A stretch of 64,000 nucleotides of DNA from an uncultured Oscillospiraceae bacterium (lineage in GTDB: Bacteria > Bacillota > Clostridia > Oscillospirales > Oscillospiraceae), in assembly GCA_934589065.1 (NCBI GenBank), contig CAKTNN010000001.1, positions 73,648 through 137,647 of the forward strand. The letters are read 5' to 3'. The notes beneath the pieces are model-generated. The model saw only the letters and a program-made list of their open reading frames with translations, was not told where the DNA came from and did not search any database. Position 1 is the first letter of the stretch, and every line of letters starts with the position of its first letter. The translations under genes and the position numbers were made by a program. Positions 23,899 through 31,648 of the stretch are shown in pieces.

Positions 23899-24897
23899 AT
23901 GCAGCAATATCGGGATTGCCCGCAGGTGTTGCGGGATTTTTTAACGTATCATGAGAATATCAAAGGACAGTCTCCGCTGACCATTCGGGAATACTATCTG
24001 GATCTAAGAATGTTTCTGCGATTTATGAAGCTGATGCGCTCGGAAATGCCCATTGATACTGATTTGGAAACCATCGACATCCGCTTGATCGATCTGGACT
24101 TCATCGCCAGCATTACAACCTCGGAAATATTTGATTTTCTCTCTTATCTAGCCAATGATCGGGTTGCCAGGCCGGATACTGCTGCCCCGGAGCATGGAAT
24201 TGAGGCCTCTTCCAGAGCCAGGAAGCTTTCTGCAATCAAATCCTTCTATAAGTACCTGACGGTGCGTACCAAACAATTGAACGAAAATCCCGTAGCGGAT
24301 CTGGAATATCCAAAATTGCGAAAAAGCTTGCCAAAATACCTTACTTTAGAGGAATCATCCAAACTTTTACAGGCAGTTTCTGGGCAAAATGCCAAACGGG
24401 ATTACGCCATTCTGATGCTGTTTCTCAATTGCGGCATCCGCCGCAGTGAGCTTGTGGGACTGAATCTGACGGATGTATATGAGGACCGCATCCGTGTCGT
24501 CGGCAAAGGCAATAAGGAACGTTTCGTTTATTTTGGCTCTGCTTGCCGAAAAGCACTGGATGACTATCTGGAAGAACGCAATCAAAAAGAGCTTTCCGAC
24601 AACCGGGCACTCTTCGGCTCCAGAGACGGCAACCGAATCAGCGTTACCGCCGTCCACCGGCTGGTGAAGAAAGCACTTCTGCAAGCGGGACTGGACTCCA
24701 CCCAGTTCTCTGCCCATAAGCTGCGCCATACTGCTGCTACCATGATGCTTTCCGGCGGCGTAGATGTCAAGACGGTTCAAGAAGTTTTGGGACATGAAAA
24801 CCTGAACACCACACAAATTTACACGCATATTGAAAACACAGAACTGAAAATTGCTGCGGAAGCAAATCCCCTTTCCAAGCTTGACTTTTCTAAATAA
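23899..24897 (+). CDS. XerC-like tyrosine recombinase
   Basis: 332 residues, about 30 longer than E. coli XerC. Catalytic residues are visible: Arg in NCGIRRSELVGL, HxxR in HKLRHTAATMML, His in LGHENLNTTQIYTH with the nucleophile Tyr. An acidic insert of about 25 residues lies in the N-terminal domain (PDTAAPEHGIEASS). GC content and codon use match the host, and it is followed by host genes, so I treat it as chromosomal. The ATG at 23899 directly follows a TATAAT hexamer and has no ribosome binding site; a GTG at 23926 is possible. The prophage may have displaced its original promoter. Confidence 0.85.
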   Translation: MQQYRDCPQVLRDFLTYHENIKGQSPLTIREYYLDLRMFLRFMKLMRSEMPIDTDLETIDIRLIDLDFIASITTSEIFDFLSYLANDRVARPDTAAPEHGIEASSRARKLSAIKSFYKYLTVRTKQLNENPVADLEYPKLRKSLPKYLTLEESSKLLQAVSGQNAKRDYAILMLFLNCGIRRSELVGLNLTDVYEDRIRVVGKGNKERFVYFGSACRKALDDYLEERNQKELSDNRALFGSRDGNRISVTAVHRLVKKALLQAGLDSTQFSAHKLRHTAATMMLSGGVDVKTVQEVLGHENLNTTQIYTHIENTELKIAAEANPLSKLDFSK

Positions 24898-24961
24898 TTC
24901 TGTAATATAGTATTTGCAACTGAAAGTTGACAAATTCTATAGAGAAATGCGGGTGAATTTC

Positions 24962-25450
24962 GTGTCTGTTGGCGAACGGATTGCATCTCTTCGTACTTCC
25001 TCCTCCCTCTCCCAGGGCCAGCTTGCCGATCGCATGGGAGTTACCCGTCAGGCTGTCAGCAAATGGGAAAATGATTTGTCCTGCCCAGACCCCCTGCGGC
25101 TTGTTCAGCTGGCAGATGCGCTGGATACAGACGTGGAGTATCTGGCGACCGGTGTCCACTGTACGGTAAAGGCCGAACCCATTGTCATTCATCAGGTGGT
25201 TGAGAAGCCGGTTTATATTGAAAAAACAGTTGAAAAGCCGGTATATTTGGAAAAGCAGCCGGATTTACCGAAGGAAAAAGTGGTTACTGTCACAAAAGAA
25301 GTGCCTGTAGAGCGGATTGTAGAGCGGGTGGTTGAGAAGCCTGTTGTTAAAAAGGTCGTTCGGATTCGCTACCGCAATAACCCCTTTGTATTGTTGGCGT
25401 CAGCCGGTGTCGGCCTGATCATCGGTCTTTTAATCGGACTCCTGTTTTGA
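24962..25450 (+). CDS. Membrane-anchored XRE-family regulator
   Basis: 162 residues from GTG 24962. A helix-turn-helix domain at about 1-60 (LSQGQLADRMGVTRQAVSKW) is followed by a repetitive Val/Glu/Lys/Pro linker at about 70-135 with EKPVYIEK, EKPVYLEK, VERIVERVVEKPV, and a C-terminal membrane helix (LLASAGVGLIIGLLIGLLF). GGGTGA lies five bases before the GTG; an upstream ATG (24947) lacks a site. The imperfect inverted repeat tttgcaact-gaa-agttgacaaa (24912-24934) just upstream may be an autoregulatory operator. The target genes are unknown. Confidence 0.75.
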   Translation: MSVGERIASLRTSSSLSQGQLADRMGVTRQAVSKWENDLSCPDPLRLVQLADALDTDVEYLATGVHCTVKAEPIVIHQVVEKPVYIEKTVEKPVYLEKQPDLPKEKVVTVTKEVPVERIVERVVEKPVVKKVVRIRYRNNPFVLLASAGVGLIIGLLIGLLF

Positions 25451-25465
25451 CGCGAAACTCCATAA

Positions 25466-25512
25466 AAAATCGTCATTGCCTTCCTTTTCATGGGAACAGC
25501 AATGACGATTTT
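25466..25512. terminator. Bidirectional terminator
   Basis: Perfect 14-base stem aaaatcgtcattgc / gcaatgacgatttt between the convergent XRE gene and radA, with T-rich tracts on both sides. Confidence 0.85.
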
Positions 25513-25519
25513 AATTTAT

Positions 25520-26881
25520 TTAAAGAGATACTTCAATCGCTTCCCGAAGATTTCTGACCCGATACACCATTAATTCCTTCGGAATATCCAGCTTTTCCGA
25601 ACCTCCCTTGGGGATAATGCATTTTTTAAAGCCCAGCCGTGCAACCTCTCCCAATCTCTGGTTCATGTGGGAAACCGCACGAATTTCTCCTGTCAGGCCG
25701 ACTTCACCGATGGCAGTTAAGTCATCTGCAATGGGCTGATCCCGATAGGAGGAGGCAACTGCCAGCGCCACCGGCAAGTCTGCCCCCGGTTCATCCAGAC
25801 GCAGGCCGCCGATTACATTGATGTAGGCATCGAAAGTCCCAAGGCGCAGCCCTGCCCGCTTCTCCGCTACCGCCAGCAGAAGCATCATACGGTTAAAATC
25901 AAAGCCATCGGCAGCTCTTCTGGGAACATTTGCCATGGTTTTCGCTACCAACGCCTGCACCTCTGCCAAAACCGGTCGCGTACCCTCCATTACGCAGGCA
26001 ACGCAAGTGCCGCTGGCCCCCTCTGGGCGTCCTTCCAGCAGCATTTGGGAGGGATTTGGTACTTCCTCCAAACCGCTTTCCGACATTTCAAAGACACCGA
26101 TTTCATTGGTGGAGCCAAATCGGTTCTTTGCTGCCCGGAGCAGACGGTAAGAGGAATTCTGATCACCTTCAAAATAGAGCACGCAGTCCACCATGTGTTC
26201 CAGCACCTTCGGGCCGGCAATGTTGCCGTCTTTATTGATGTGGCCCACCACGAATACGGTAATTCCCTGGGATTTGCTCAGGTGCATCATCGTCATGGTA
26301 CAGTCCTTTACCTGGGATACGCTGCCCGGGGTGGATTCATTCTCCTCGTTATAAAGGGTTTGGATGGAATCGATCATCAGAATATCCGGCTTTAATTCCT
26401 CCACTGCCTCCAGAATGTCGGAAAGGCGCGTTTCTGACAAAATGTACAGGCTATCCGGTGCAACTCCCAGACGCTGGGCCCGCAGCTTTAGCTGACGCTC
26501 GCTTTCCTCACCGGACACATAGAGCACACTTCTGCCGGAGCACAGGCTATTGCATATTTGAAGGAGCAGCGTCGATTTGCCGATGCCCGGAGCACCTCCG
26601 ACCAGCACCAGGGAACCTGCAACTGCGCCGCCCCCTAAAACCCGATCCAGTTCTCCGATCCCGGTGGAAAAGCGGATCTCCCCTTCCGAATCCACATCCC
26701 GGATTTTTTGGGGCTTCCGACTCTGGCCCACGGGATTGGGTTTTGCCTTTCCCACTGCTGTCGGCTTTTCGACGTGTTCTTCAAATGTATTCCAGGCGCC
26801 GCAGGCAGGGCACCTTCCCTGCCATTTGGGGCTTTCATTTCCGCAATTGGTGCAGAAAAATACAGTTTTCGCTTTTGCCAT
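25520..26881 (-). CDS. radA: DNA repair protein RadA
   Basis: 453 residues. A four-cysteine zinc finger is at the N-terminus (CTNCGNESPKWQGRCPACGAW). The RecA-like ATPase follows with Walker A GAPGIGKS near residue 95, the RadA KNRFGSTNE motif near residue 255, and a C-terminal Lon-like domain (GGLRLDEPGADLPVALA). RadA/Sms promotes branch migration during recombination. Confidence 0.95.
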   Translation of the reverse strand: MAKAKTVFFCTNCGNESPKWQGRCPACGAWNTFEEHVEKPTAVGKAKPNPVGQSRKPQKIRDVDSEGEIRFSTGIGELDRVLGGGAVAGSLVLVGGAPGIGKSTLLLQICNSLCSGRSVLYVSGEESERQLKLRAQRLGVAPDSLYILSETRLSDILEAVEELKPDILMIDSIQTLYNEENESTPGSVSQVKDCTMTMMHLSKSQGITVFVVGHINKDGNIAGPKVLEHMVDCVLYFEGDQNSSYRLLRAAKNRFGSTNEIGVFEMSESGLEEVPNPSQMLLEGRPEGASGTCVACVMEGTRPVLAEVQALVAKTMANVPRRAADGFDFNRMMLLLAVAEKRAGLRLGTFDAYINVIGGLRLDEPGADLPVALAVASSYRDQPIADDLTAIGEVGLTGEIRAVSHMNQRLGEVARLGFKKCIIPKGGSEKLDIPKELMVYRVRNLREAIEVSL

Positions 26882-26950
26882 GGTGAAACCTCTGTTTCTT
26901 CGCCAAAGAGGCGTTTACTGCCTCTATTATATCAGTGGAGTCTCCCAGGG

Positions 26951-27652
26951 TCAAGACAGATTCGCAGCGGTAACCGCACCGATGACACACACCAGCTTTT
27001 TCTGATATTCCTTCTGGCGGAGCAGTGCCTCCTCTTGCCGATTGGAGAGAAAACCGCACTCAACCAACACAGCACAGCCACTGCATTTTTCCAGCAGATA
27101 AATGCCCTTCCCTACTTTGCTTTTTCGCCTGCTCCCCGGGTTTAGGTTTTCCGCCAGCGCCTTCTGGAGTGCATTTGCAAGGGTTTCGCTGGAATCGTTA
27201 TTTGCATAAAATACCTGTGCTCCGCTGTATTGCCCTTGCGAGAAATAATTCTGGTGTATGCTCAGCAGTACGGTTCCTTCAGACTGGTTTGCAATCTGAA
27301 CCCGCTGCTTTAAATCATCGATCTTTTTCTGCGCGATGGTGTCTCCTTTTGTATAAATGGCGGTATCCGTTCTGCGAATCATCCGGGTTTTGTAGCCCAA
27401 AAGCTGCATGAGGCTCTCCAAACGCAGGGCAATTTCCAGATTATATTCGCTTTCCAGCCTGCCCGTGCAGGAGGTTGCGCCGCCATCCTCCCCGCCATGC
27501 CCTGCATCGATCACAATGGTGTGACGCCGCGGAACCGGCATAGCCGTCTGCAGCACTTCCACTGCGCGCTGCCCACATACAATTCCCACAAAAGCCAGGC
27601 AGGCAATCAGGCAGCAGCAGCCCAGTGTGCGAACCGCCCCCAAAACTTTCAT
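26951..27652 (-). CDS. cwlD: N-acetylmuramoyl-L-alanine amidase, CwlD-like
   Basis: 233 residues. An N-terminal membrane/signal segment (about 8-27) precedes an Amidase_3 domain with zinc ligands and catalytic Glu visible: DAGHGGEDGGA, ESEYNLEIAL, LSIHQNYF, and VECGFLSN. CwlD removes stem peptides during muramic-delta-lactam formation in the spore cortex, which fits the size and the sporulation setting next to cotJ. The start is ATG at 27650-27652 with GGAGGTGGTGA upstream; an earlier GTG/ATG five codons before lies at the ribosome binding site. Confidence 0.85.
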   Translation of the reverse strand: MKVLGAVRTLGCCCLIACLAFVGIVCGQRAVEVLQTAMPVPRRHTIVIDAGHGGEDGGATSCTGRLESEYNLEIALRLESLMQLLGYKTRMIRRTDTAIYTKGDTIAQKKIDDLKQRVQIANQSEGTVLLSIHQNYFSQGQYSGAQVFYANNDSSETLANALQKALAENLNPGSRRKSKVGKGIYLLEKCSGCAVLVECGFLSNRQEEALLRQKEYQKKLVCVIGAVTAANLS

Positions 27653-27767
27653 CGTCACCACCTCCATAAGGGTATATGCGTTGCTGCCTCAGACCATGCA
27701 CCTTCGGCGAAATCCGGCATAGAATGACCAGGAATCTGTTCCAATCCATTTTAAAGGAGGAATCCCA

Positions 27768-28208
27768 TTGGTTTCGCCCAAACAAAATCTGGGAGAGGGC
27801 CGCTTGCCGGCAATGGCTCCCCTGGCAAATCCATACGTTCCCTTCCAGCTGGAAAACCCGGTGCGATACGAAGCCCCAAAAGGCCTTATCCGGGGCACGC
27901 TGTATCCGGGCCTGGATTTACCTTTTATGGGAGTGCGCAATAAAAACCTGCTGCCAAAGACACCCCTTTCCGAATTGCAGGCCCTCGGCTTTGCCATTCA
28001 GGAGCTGGCCCTCTACCTGGATACCCACCGGGATGACCGGGAAGCACTGGAATTATATCAGCAATACCAGCAAAAGTACGCCGACTGCATGGCACAAAAC
28101 GAGGAAACACTTTCTCCCATGAACCACCAAACACCCACAGATTCGGATACCTATCAATGGTTAGACGATCCTTGGCCCTGGGAATATGCTGCAAATAAGG
28201 GGGAATAA
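27768..28208 (+). CDS. CotJA-CotJB fusion, spore coat proteins
   Basis: 146 residues in one open frame. Residues about 15-60 match CotJA (NPYVPFQLENPVRY ... GLIRGTLYPGLDLPF). Residues about 66-146 match CotJB (LQALGFAIQELALYLDTHRD, then EALELYQQYQQKY and a Trp-rich DDPWPWEY tail). In Bacillus these are separate genes of about 80 codons each, encoding components of the inner spore coat together with CotJC. The start is TTG at 27768 with AAAGGAGG seven bases upstream. cotJC follows after two bases. Confidence 0.85.
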   Translation: MVSPKQNLGEGRLPAMAPLANPYVPFQLENPVRYEAPKGLIRGTLYPGLDLPFMGVRNKNLLPKTPLSELQALGFAIQELALYLDTHRDDREALELYQQYQQKYADCMAQNEETLSPMNHQTPTDSDTYQWLDDPWPWEYAANKGE

Positions 28209-28210
28209 TC

Positions 28211-28807
28211 GTGTTTCAATATTCTAAAAAGCTGCAATACCCGGTCAGGATCCGCCGAACCAACCCTGCACTGGCAAAAATCATTATAACCCAATATGGT
28301 GGCCCGGATGGAGAGCTGGGAGCAAGCCTGCGCTATCTATCCCAGCGCTATTCCATGCCCTTTGACGATCAAAAAGGGTTATTGACGGATATCGGGACGG
28401 AGGAATTGGGGCATTTGGAGATGATCGGAGCCATTGTTCACCAATTAACCAGAAATTTAAAGGATAACCAGTACCGTGATCCCGCCTTCGCGCCCTATTT
28501 TGTAGACCACACCGTGGGCGTCTATCCCACTGCCGCTTCCGGCTTCCCATGGAATGCCGCCTCTATGGCGGTAAAGGGTGACCCCATAGCGGATTTAACC
28601 GAGGACTTGGCAGCCGAACAAAAGGCACGGGTGACCTACGACAATATCCTACGGCTCAGCGACGATCCGGATGTGAACGATGTCATTCGTTTCCTCCGGG
28701 AGCGGGAGATTGTCCACTTCCAGCGCTTTGGAGAAGCCCTTCAAAACCTCCGGGAAAAGCTGGACCAGAAAAATGTGTACTATATGAATCCATCGATTGA
28801 TATATAA
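28211..28807 (+). CDS. cotJC: CotJC, manganese-catalase-like spore coat protein
   Basis: 198 residues, ferritin-like four-helix protein. Metal-binding Glu/His positions are visible in DIGTEELGHLEMIGAIVHQL and in LAAEQKARVTYDNIL and EREIVHFQRFGEALQ. CotJC-type manganese catalases are part of the spore coat and may protect against peroxide. The start is GTG at 28211, preceded by a G-rich ribosome binding site. The operon is cotJA/JB-cotJC. Confidence 0.93.
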   Translation: MFQYSKKLQYPVRIRRTNPALAKIIITQYGGPDGELGASLRYLSQRYSMPFDDQKGLLTDIGTEELGHLEMIGAIVHQLTRNLKDNQYRDPAFAPYFVDHTVGVYPTAASGFPWNAASMAVKGDPIADLTEDLAAEQKARVTYDNILRLSDDPDVNDVIRFLREREIVHFQRFGEALQNLREKLDQKNVYYMNPSIDI

Positions 28808-28944
28808 TCTTAGCAACTATTAGTTGCATCATGCATTTTAAACAATTATTATGAACCTAAATATTCTGGGTTTCTGAGAGCTGTTACTTTTCCCTGCTCT
28901 CCCCTTCCGTTTCGGTTCCATGATGAACTTCTGAATTTCAATAG

Positions 28945-28977
28945 GACCCGAGGCCTGTTTTTTACCAGCCTCGGGTC
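28945..28977. terminator. Hairpin between cotJC and the M56 gene
   Basis: Perfect 10-base stem gacccgaggc / gcctcgggtc with a T-rich loop, between convergent genes. The following T tract is weak on both strands, so efficiency is uncertain. Confidence 0.6.
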
Positions 28978-28995
28978 ATCTGTTTGTGCCCTTCT

Positions 28996-30810
28996 TTACT
29001 TTACCATCCAAAAGGTTGGCTGCCTCCGAAGTGTTGTTCCGGTGGAGATAGCCGATTCCGGAATAAAAACTTGAACGGCTCCCTTTTCTCCGTACCGGCC
29101 TTCCGTGTCTCGGTAAAGCATATTTGTAGAGCTGCCTCCGTTTAAGAGGCAGGCATTGATTGCCCCGTAGCTCGTTAGGATATCGATCACGTCCTCGTGC
29201 GTTGCGCCAACTGCGTTTTCATTTCGTCCGTCTGTGCAAAGAAGAATGACTGTACCATCCGAACGCTGTCCAATGGCTGTGCGAAGCGTATAACCGGAAT
29301 GTCCTTCATAAGGGGTCATGCTTTCTCCGTTTAAAACCAGTGCAGGGCCGGCAGAAACGCCATCCCGGATTCCAAGACTCTGTGCTTCTATTTGCTTAAA
29401 GGGATAGGGCGCAACGATCAGAATATTGTCCTCATTAAATCCAACGAATCCCCTTTCCGGAACCATATCTTGGAGTTGATTCCATACCACGGAGTTTTTT
29501 GACAGCGTCAGTCCAGTGGGAACGCTGCCCACAGCCACGCTTTCCGTTCCATCATCCCAGTAGTACCCTGCATTGATTGCTGCAGTTGCATTTTCTTTCT
29601 CCAAAGCCTCGTCCATCCGAATACCCGGCGTGTCCATAGAAAGCTCATCCGACGAAGTGGCAAGATATACCCTTGAAGGATCCCGGACCAGCATGATGTG
29701 GGCGGTGAAGGTTTCCCCTTTGTAGGTATCGATTCGGATTCCGTCCGGGTACTGTGCCCACTCAGAATCACTTTCTTCCGTGGGATTCGATTCTTCTTCC
29801 CTGGGCGGCACGGTTGCCTCTGTTTCCAAAACGCTTCCCGTTGTGGGGGAAACACTTTCTTCCAGAATGGGTTCATTCAGGTTTTCCGCCGGAGCGTTTC
29901 TCGCCGCCGGGACGGTTAAAAAACCAATTGCCGCCGCAAGAATCAGAATCAGCGAAAGCAGAATAATCCAAAAGCCCGGCTTTTTATAATTCAAAACCAT
30001 TCGGATTCGCCGAACAACCTCCGTTTCTCCAAAGGCCACCGGGCACACCAGGACGAGCCTCCGGCTGCCGCTGCATTCCAGCAGTGCCGAAGCGTAGGCC
30101 TTTTTCTGCGGCATAGCAAGTTTTGAGATAACCCGTTCATCACAAGCAAATTCAATGTCCCGGCAAACCAGGAAATACGCAGCCCATACCAGCGGATCAA
30201 ACCAGTAGAGCGCCAGCAAACAAAACGCAAGGGGCTTCCACCAATGGTCCTTGCAGCGCAAGTGGCTTTCTTCATGGGCAAGCACATATTCCCGATTGCG
30301 TTCGGAAAGCCCGGAGGGCAGGTAAATTCTAGGGCGGATAAGTCCTAAGATAAAGGGAGAGGTCACCGCATCGCAAACCCAGATCTTGCCCTCCTCCGGA
30401 ATCGCCTCCCGAACCAGATGCCGCATCCGCAGGTAGCTAATCAGCAGATACCCCAGCATTCCCGCAACTCCTGCGCTCCATACCACAGGCAGAACCGAAG
30501 CTCGGGACGTTGGAGCACTTTCGCCTATCTCAGTCCCCGGAAGCGTGGCAACGGTTGTATTGACCGGCGGCGCAGTCTCTATGTGAATCAAGCTTGTATC
30601 AACTGCCTCTTGGAAGGAGACTGTTGTCTGTGGAATCATACTCACCGGGCTTTCAATGGAAAACGGGAGCAGTAGCCGGACAGCCACAACCGCCCACAAA
30701 ATGCAGATAACGCGCTTCGGGGCTCTTTTTAGAAGAAACCGAAGGAGAATCACTGCAAGAATTAGCCAGTTCGCCCAGATGCTGGTTTTCACAATTGCCC
30801 TAAAGACCAT
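28996..30810 (-). CDS. M56 (BlaR1/MecR1-type) membrane peptidase fused to a phosphodiester glycosidase domain
   Basis: 604 residues. Residues 1-300 are the BlaR1-type module: four membrane helices (about 13-27, 34-50, 104-127, 281-300) and the zinc-protease motif HEESH at 179-183 with the further ligand region EFACDE near 220. After an acidic Ser/Thr/Pro linker (about 301-355), residues 355-600 form a NAGPA-type (PF09992) domain with NAGYYW, RTAIGQRSDGTVILLCTDGR and LLNGGSST. In BlaR1 this position holds a beta-lactam-binding sensor; here a glycosidase-like domain replaces it, facing outward. It overlaps the blaI-like stop by one base. Confidence 0.88.
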   Translation of the reverse strand: MVFRAIVKTSIWANWLILAVILLRFLLKRAPKRVICILWAVVAVRLLLPFSIESPVSMIPQTTVSFQEAVDTSLIHIETAPPVNTTVATLPGTEIGESAPTSRASVLPVVWSAGVAGMLGYLLISYLRMRHLVREAIPEEGKIWVCDAVTSPFILGLIRPRIYLPSGLSERNREYVLAHEESHLRCKDHWWKPLAFCLLALYWFDPLVWAAYFLVCRDIEFACDERVISKLAMPQKKAYASALLECSGSRRLVLVCPVAFGETEVVRRIRMVLNYKKPGFWIILLSLILILAAAIGFLTVPAARNAPAENLNEPILEESVSPTTGSVLETEATVPPREEESNPTEESDSEWAQYPDGIRIDTYKGETFTAHIMLVRDPSRVYLATSSDELSMDTPGIRMDEALEKENATAAINAGYYWDDGTESVAVGSVPTGLTLSKNSVVWNQLQDMVPERGFVGFNEDNILIVAPYPFKQIEAQSLGIRDGVSAGPALVLNGESMTPYEGHSGYTLRTAIGQRSDGTVILLCTDGRNENAVGATHEDVIDILTSYGAINACLLNGGSSTNMLYRDTEGRYGEKGAVQVFIPESAISTGTTLRRQPTFWMVK

Positions 30811-31175
30811 TATTCTCCCTCCCCTGCCGCATCAATCATTTTCCGAACCAAATCACGCTCTGCATCCGTCAGCGTGCGGTTCTTTGTAAAAGCTGCCAGA
30901 AACGCCGGAAACGAACCGTGGAATGTGTTGTCCACGAACTGCTCACTCTGCATGGAATAGAATTCCTCTCTGGAAACAATGGAGGTAACCATACCATTCT
31001 CATTCCGGAATAACCCTTTGTCACAGAGCCGACGCAGCACAGTATGCACCGTAGTCCGTTTCCACTGGAACGCCTCCCCTGCCAATTTTACGAGTGTTGA
31101 GGATGACACCGGTTCATTGCTCCAAATCATATCCGCAAAACGAGACTCAACAACGCCAAGCTGAAGTTCACCCAT
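30810..31175 (-). CDS. BlaI/MecI-family repressor
   Basis: 121 residues. Winged-helix N-terminal domain (ESRFADMIWSNEPVSSSTLV, then WKRTTVHTVLRRLCDKGLF) and a helical dimerisation region with the FHGSFPAFLAAFT segment. BlaI family repressors bind TACA-TGTA-type dyads and are inactivated by cleavage through the partner M56 peptidase, encoded immediately downstream. The start is ATG at 31173-31175 with AGGGGA upstream; a longer frame to 31244 runs through the operators and is rejected. Confidence 0.92.
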   Translation of the reverse strand: MGELQLGVVESRFADMIWSNEPVSSSTLVKLAGEAFQWKRTTVHTVLRRLCDKGLFRNENGMVTSIVSREEFYSMQSEQFVDNTFHGSFPAFLAAFTKNRTLTDAERDLVRKMIDAAGEGE

Positions 31176-31196
31176 AATTGTATTCCCCTTTCTGTA

Positions 31197-31241
31197 GACT
31201 ACATACCGTAGTCCGTAATTAAAGACTACATCATGTAGTCT
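31197..31241. promoter_or_regulatory. Two BlaI-type dyad operators
   Basis: gactacataccgtagtc at 31197-31213 and agactacatcatgtagtct at 31223-31241, the second perfectly symmetrical around one base. Both carry the TAC-GTA core expected for BlaI/MecI. On the minus strand a TTGACA hexamer (31247-31252) lies just upstream, so the dyads cover the -10 region and transcription start of the blaI-like operon. Confidence 0.8.
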
Positions 31242-31278
31242 CAAATGTCAAGTGGTTTTTTCTATTTTTCTTGCATTT

Positions 31279-31557
31279 TCACGAAACTGCAAGTGTCCAA
31301 GTCTGTTCTTCCCCGTCAATCAGAATGAAAAAAGCGAACTGCCCGTCTCGTTTGGCAGCTCGCATTTTCTTATAAATAATCCCGCTTTGGCATAATAGGT
31401 AAATTGGTTCCCGGAACTGCTCCGGATGCAGCTTCTCTGCCGGGATGTTCTCCGCTCCCGGATAGGTATCGTAAGCAAACTGCGCCGGAGTGCGGATATC
31501 AAACACTTTGGGCTCGGTAAGTGCTTCCAGCTGAGAAAACGTTATTTCTAAATTCAT
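31279..31557 (-). CDS. Rhodanese-like domain protein
   Basis: 92 residues, single rhodanese fold: VFDIRTPAQFAYDTYPGAEN with the active-site loop LLCQSGIIYKK. The catalytic Cys is present, so sulfur-transfer activity is possible. It starts directly at the foot of the glnN terminator, whose 3' arm supplies GGGTGGA as the apparent ribosome binding site. It ends 37 bases from the BlaI promoter region. Role unknown. Confidence 0.8.
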   Translation of the reverse strand: MNLEITFSQLEALTEPKVFDIRTPAQFAYDTYPGAENIPAEKLHPEQFREPIYLLCQSGIIYKKMRAAKRDGQFAFFILIDGEEQTWTLAVS

Positions 31558-31587
31558 AAAAAATCCACCCGCCTTGACGGGTGGATT
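31558..31587 (-). terminator. Terminator after the glutamine synthetase gene
   Basis: Perfect stem aatccacccg/cgggtggatt (31562-31571, 31578-31587) followed on the minus strand by six T and then immediately by the rhodanese ATG. Leaky termination would let the rhodanese gene be co-transcribed. Confidence 0.8.
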
Positions 31588-31648
31588 ATATAGTCAATAT
31601 TCTACTGTGTCAATAGGTTTTTCTGCCTTCCTGCCTTTTTTCTCCCGA

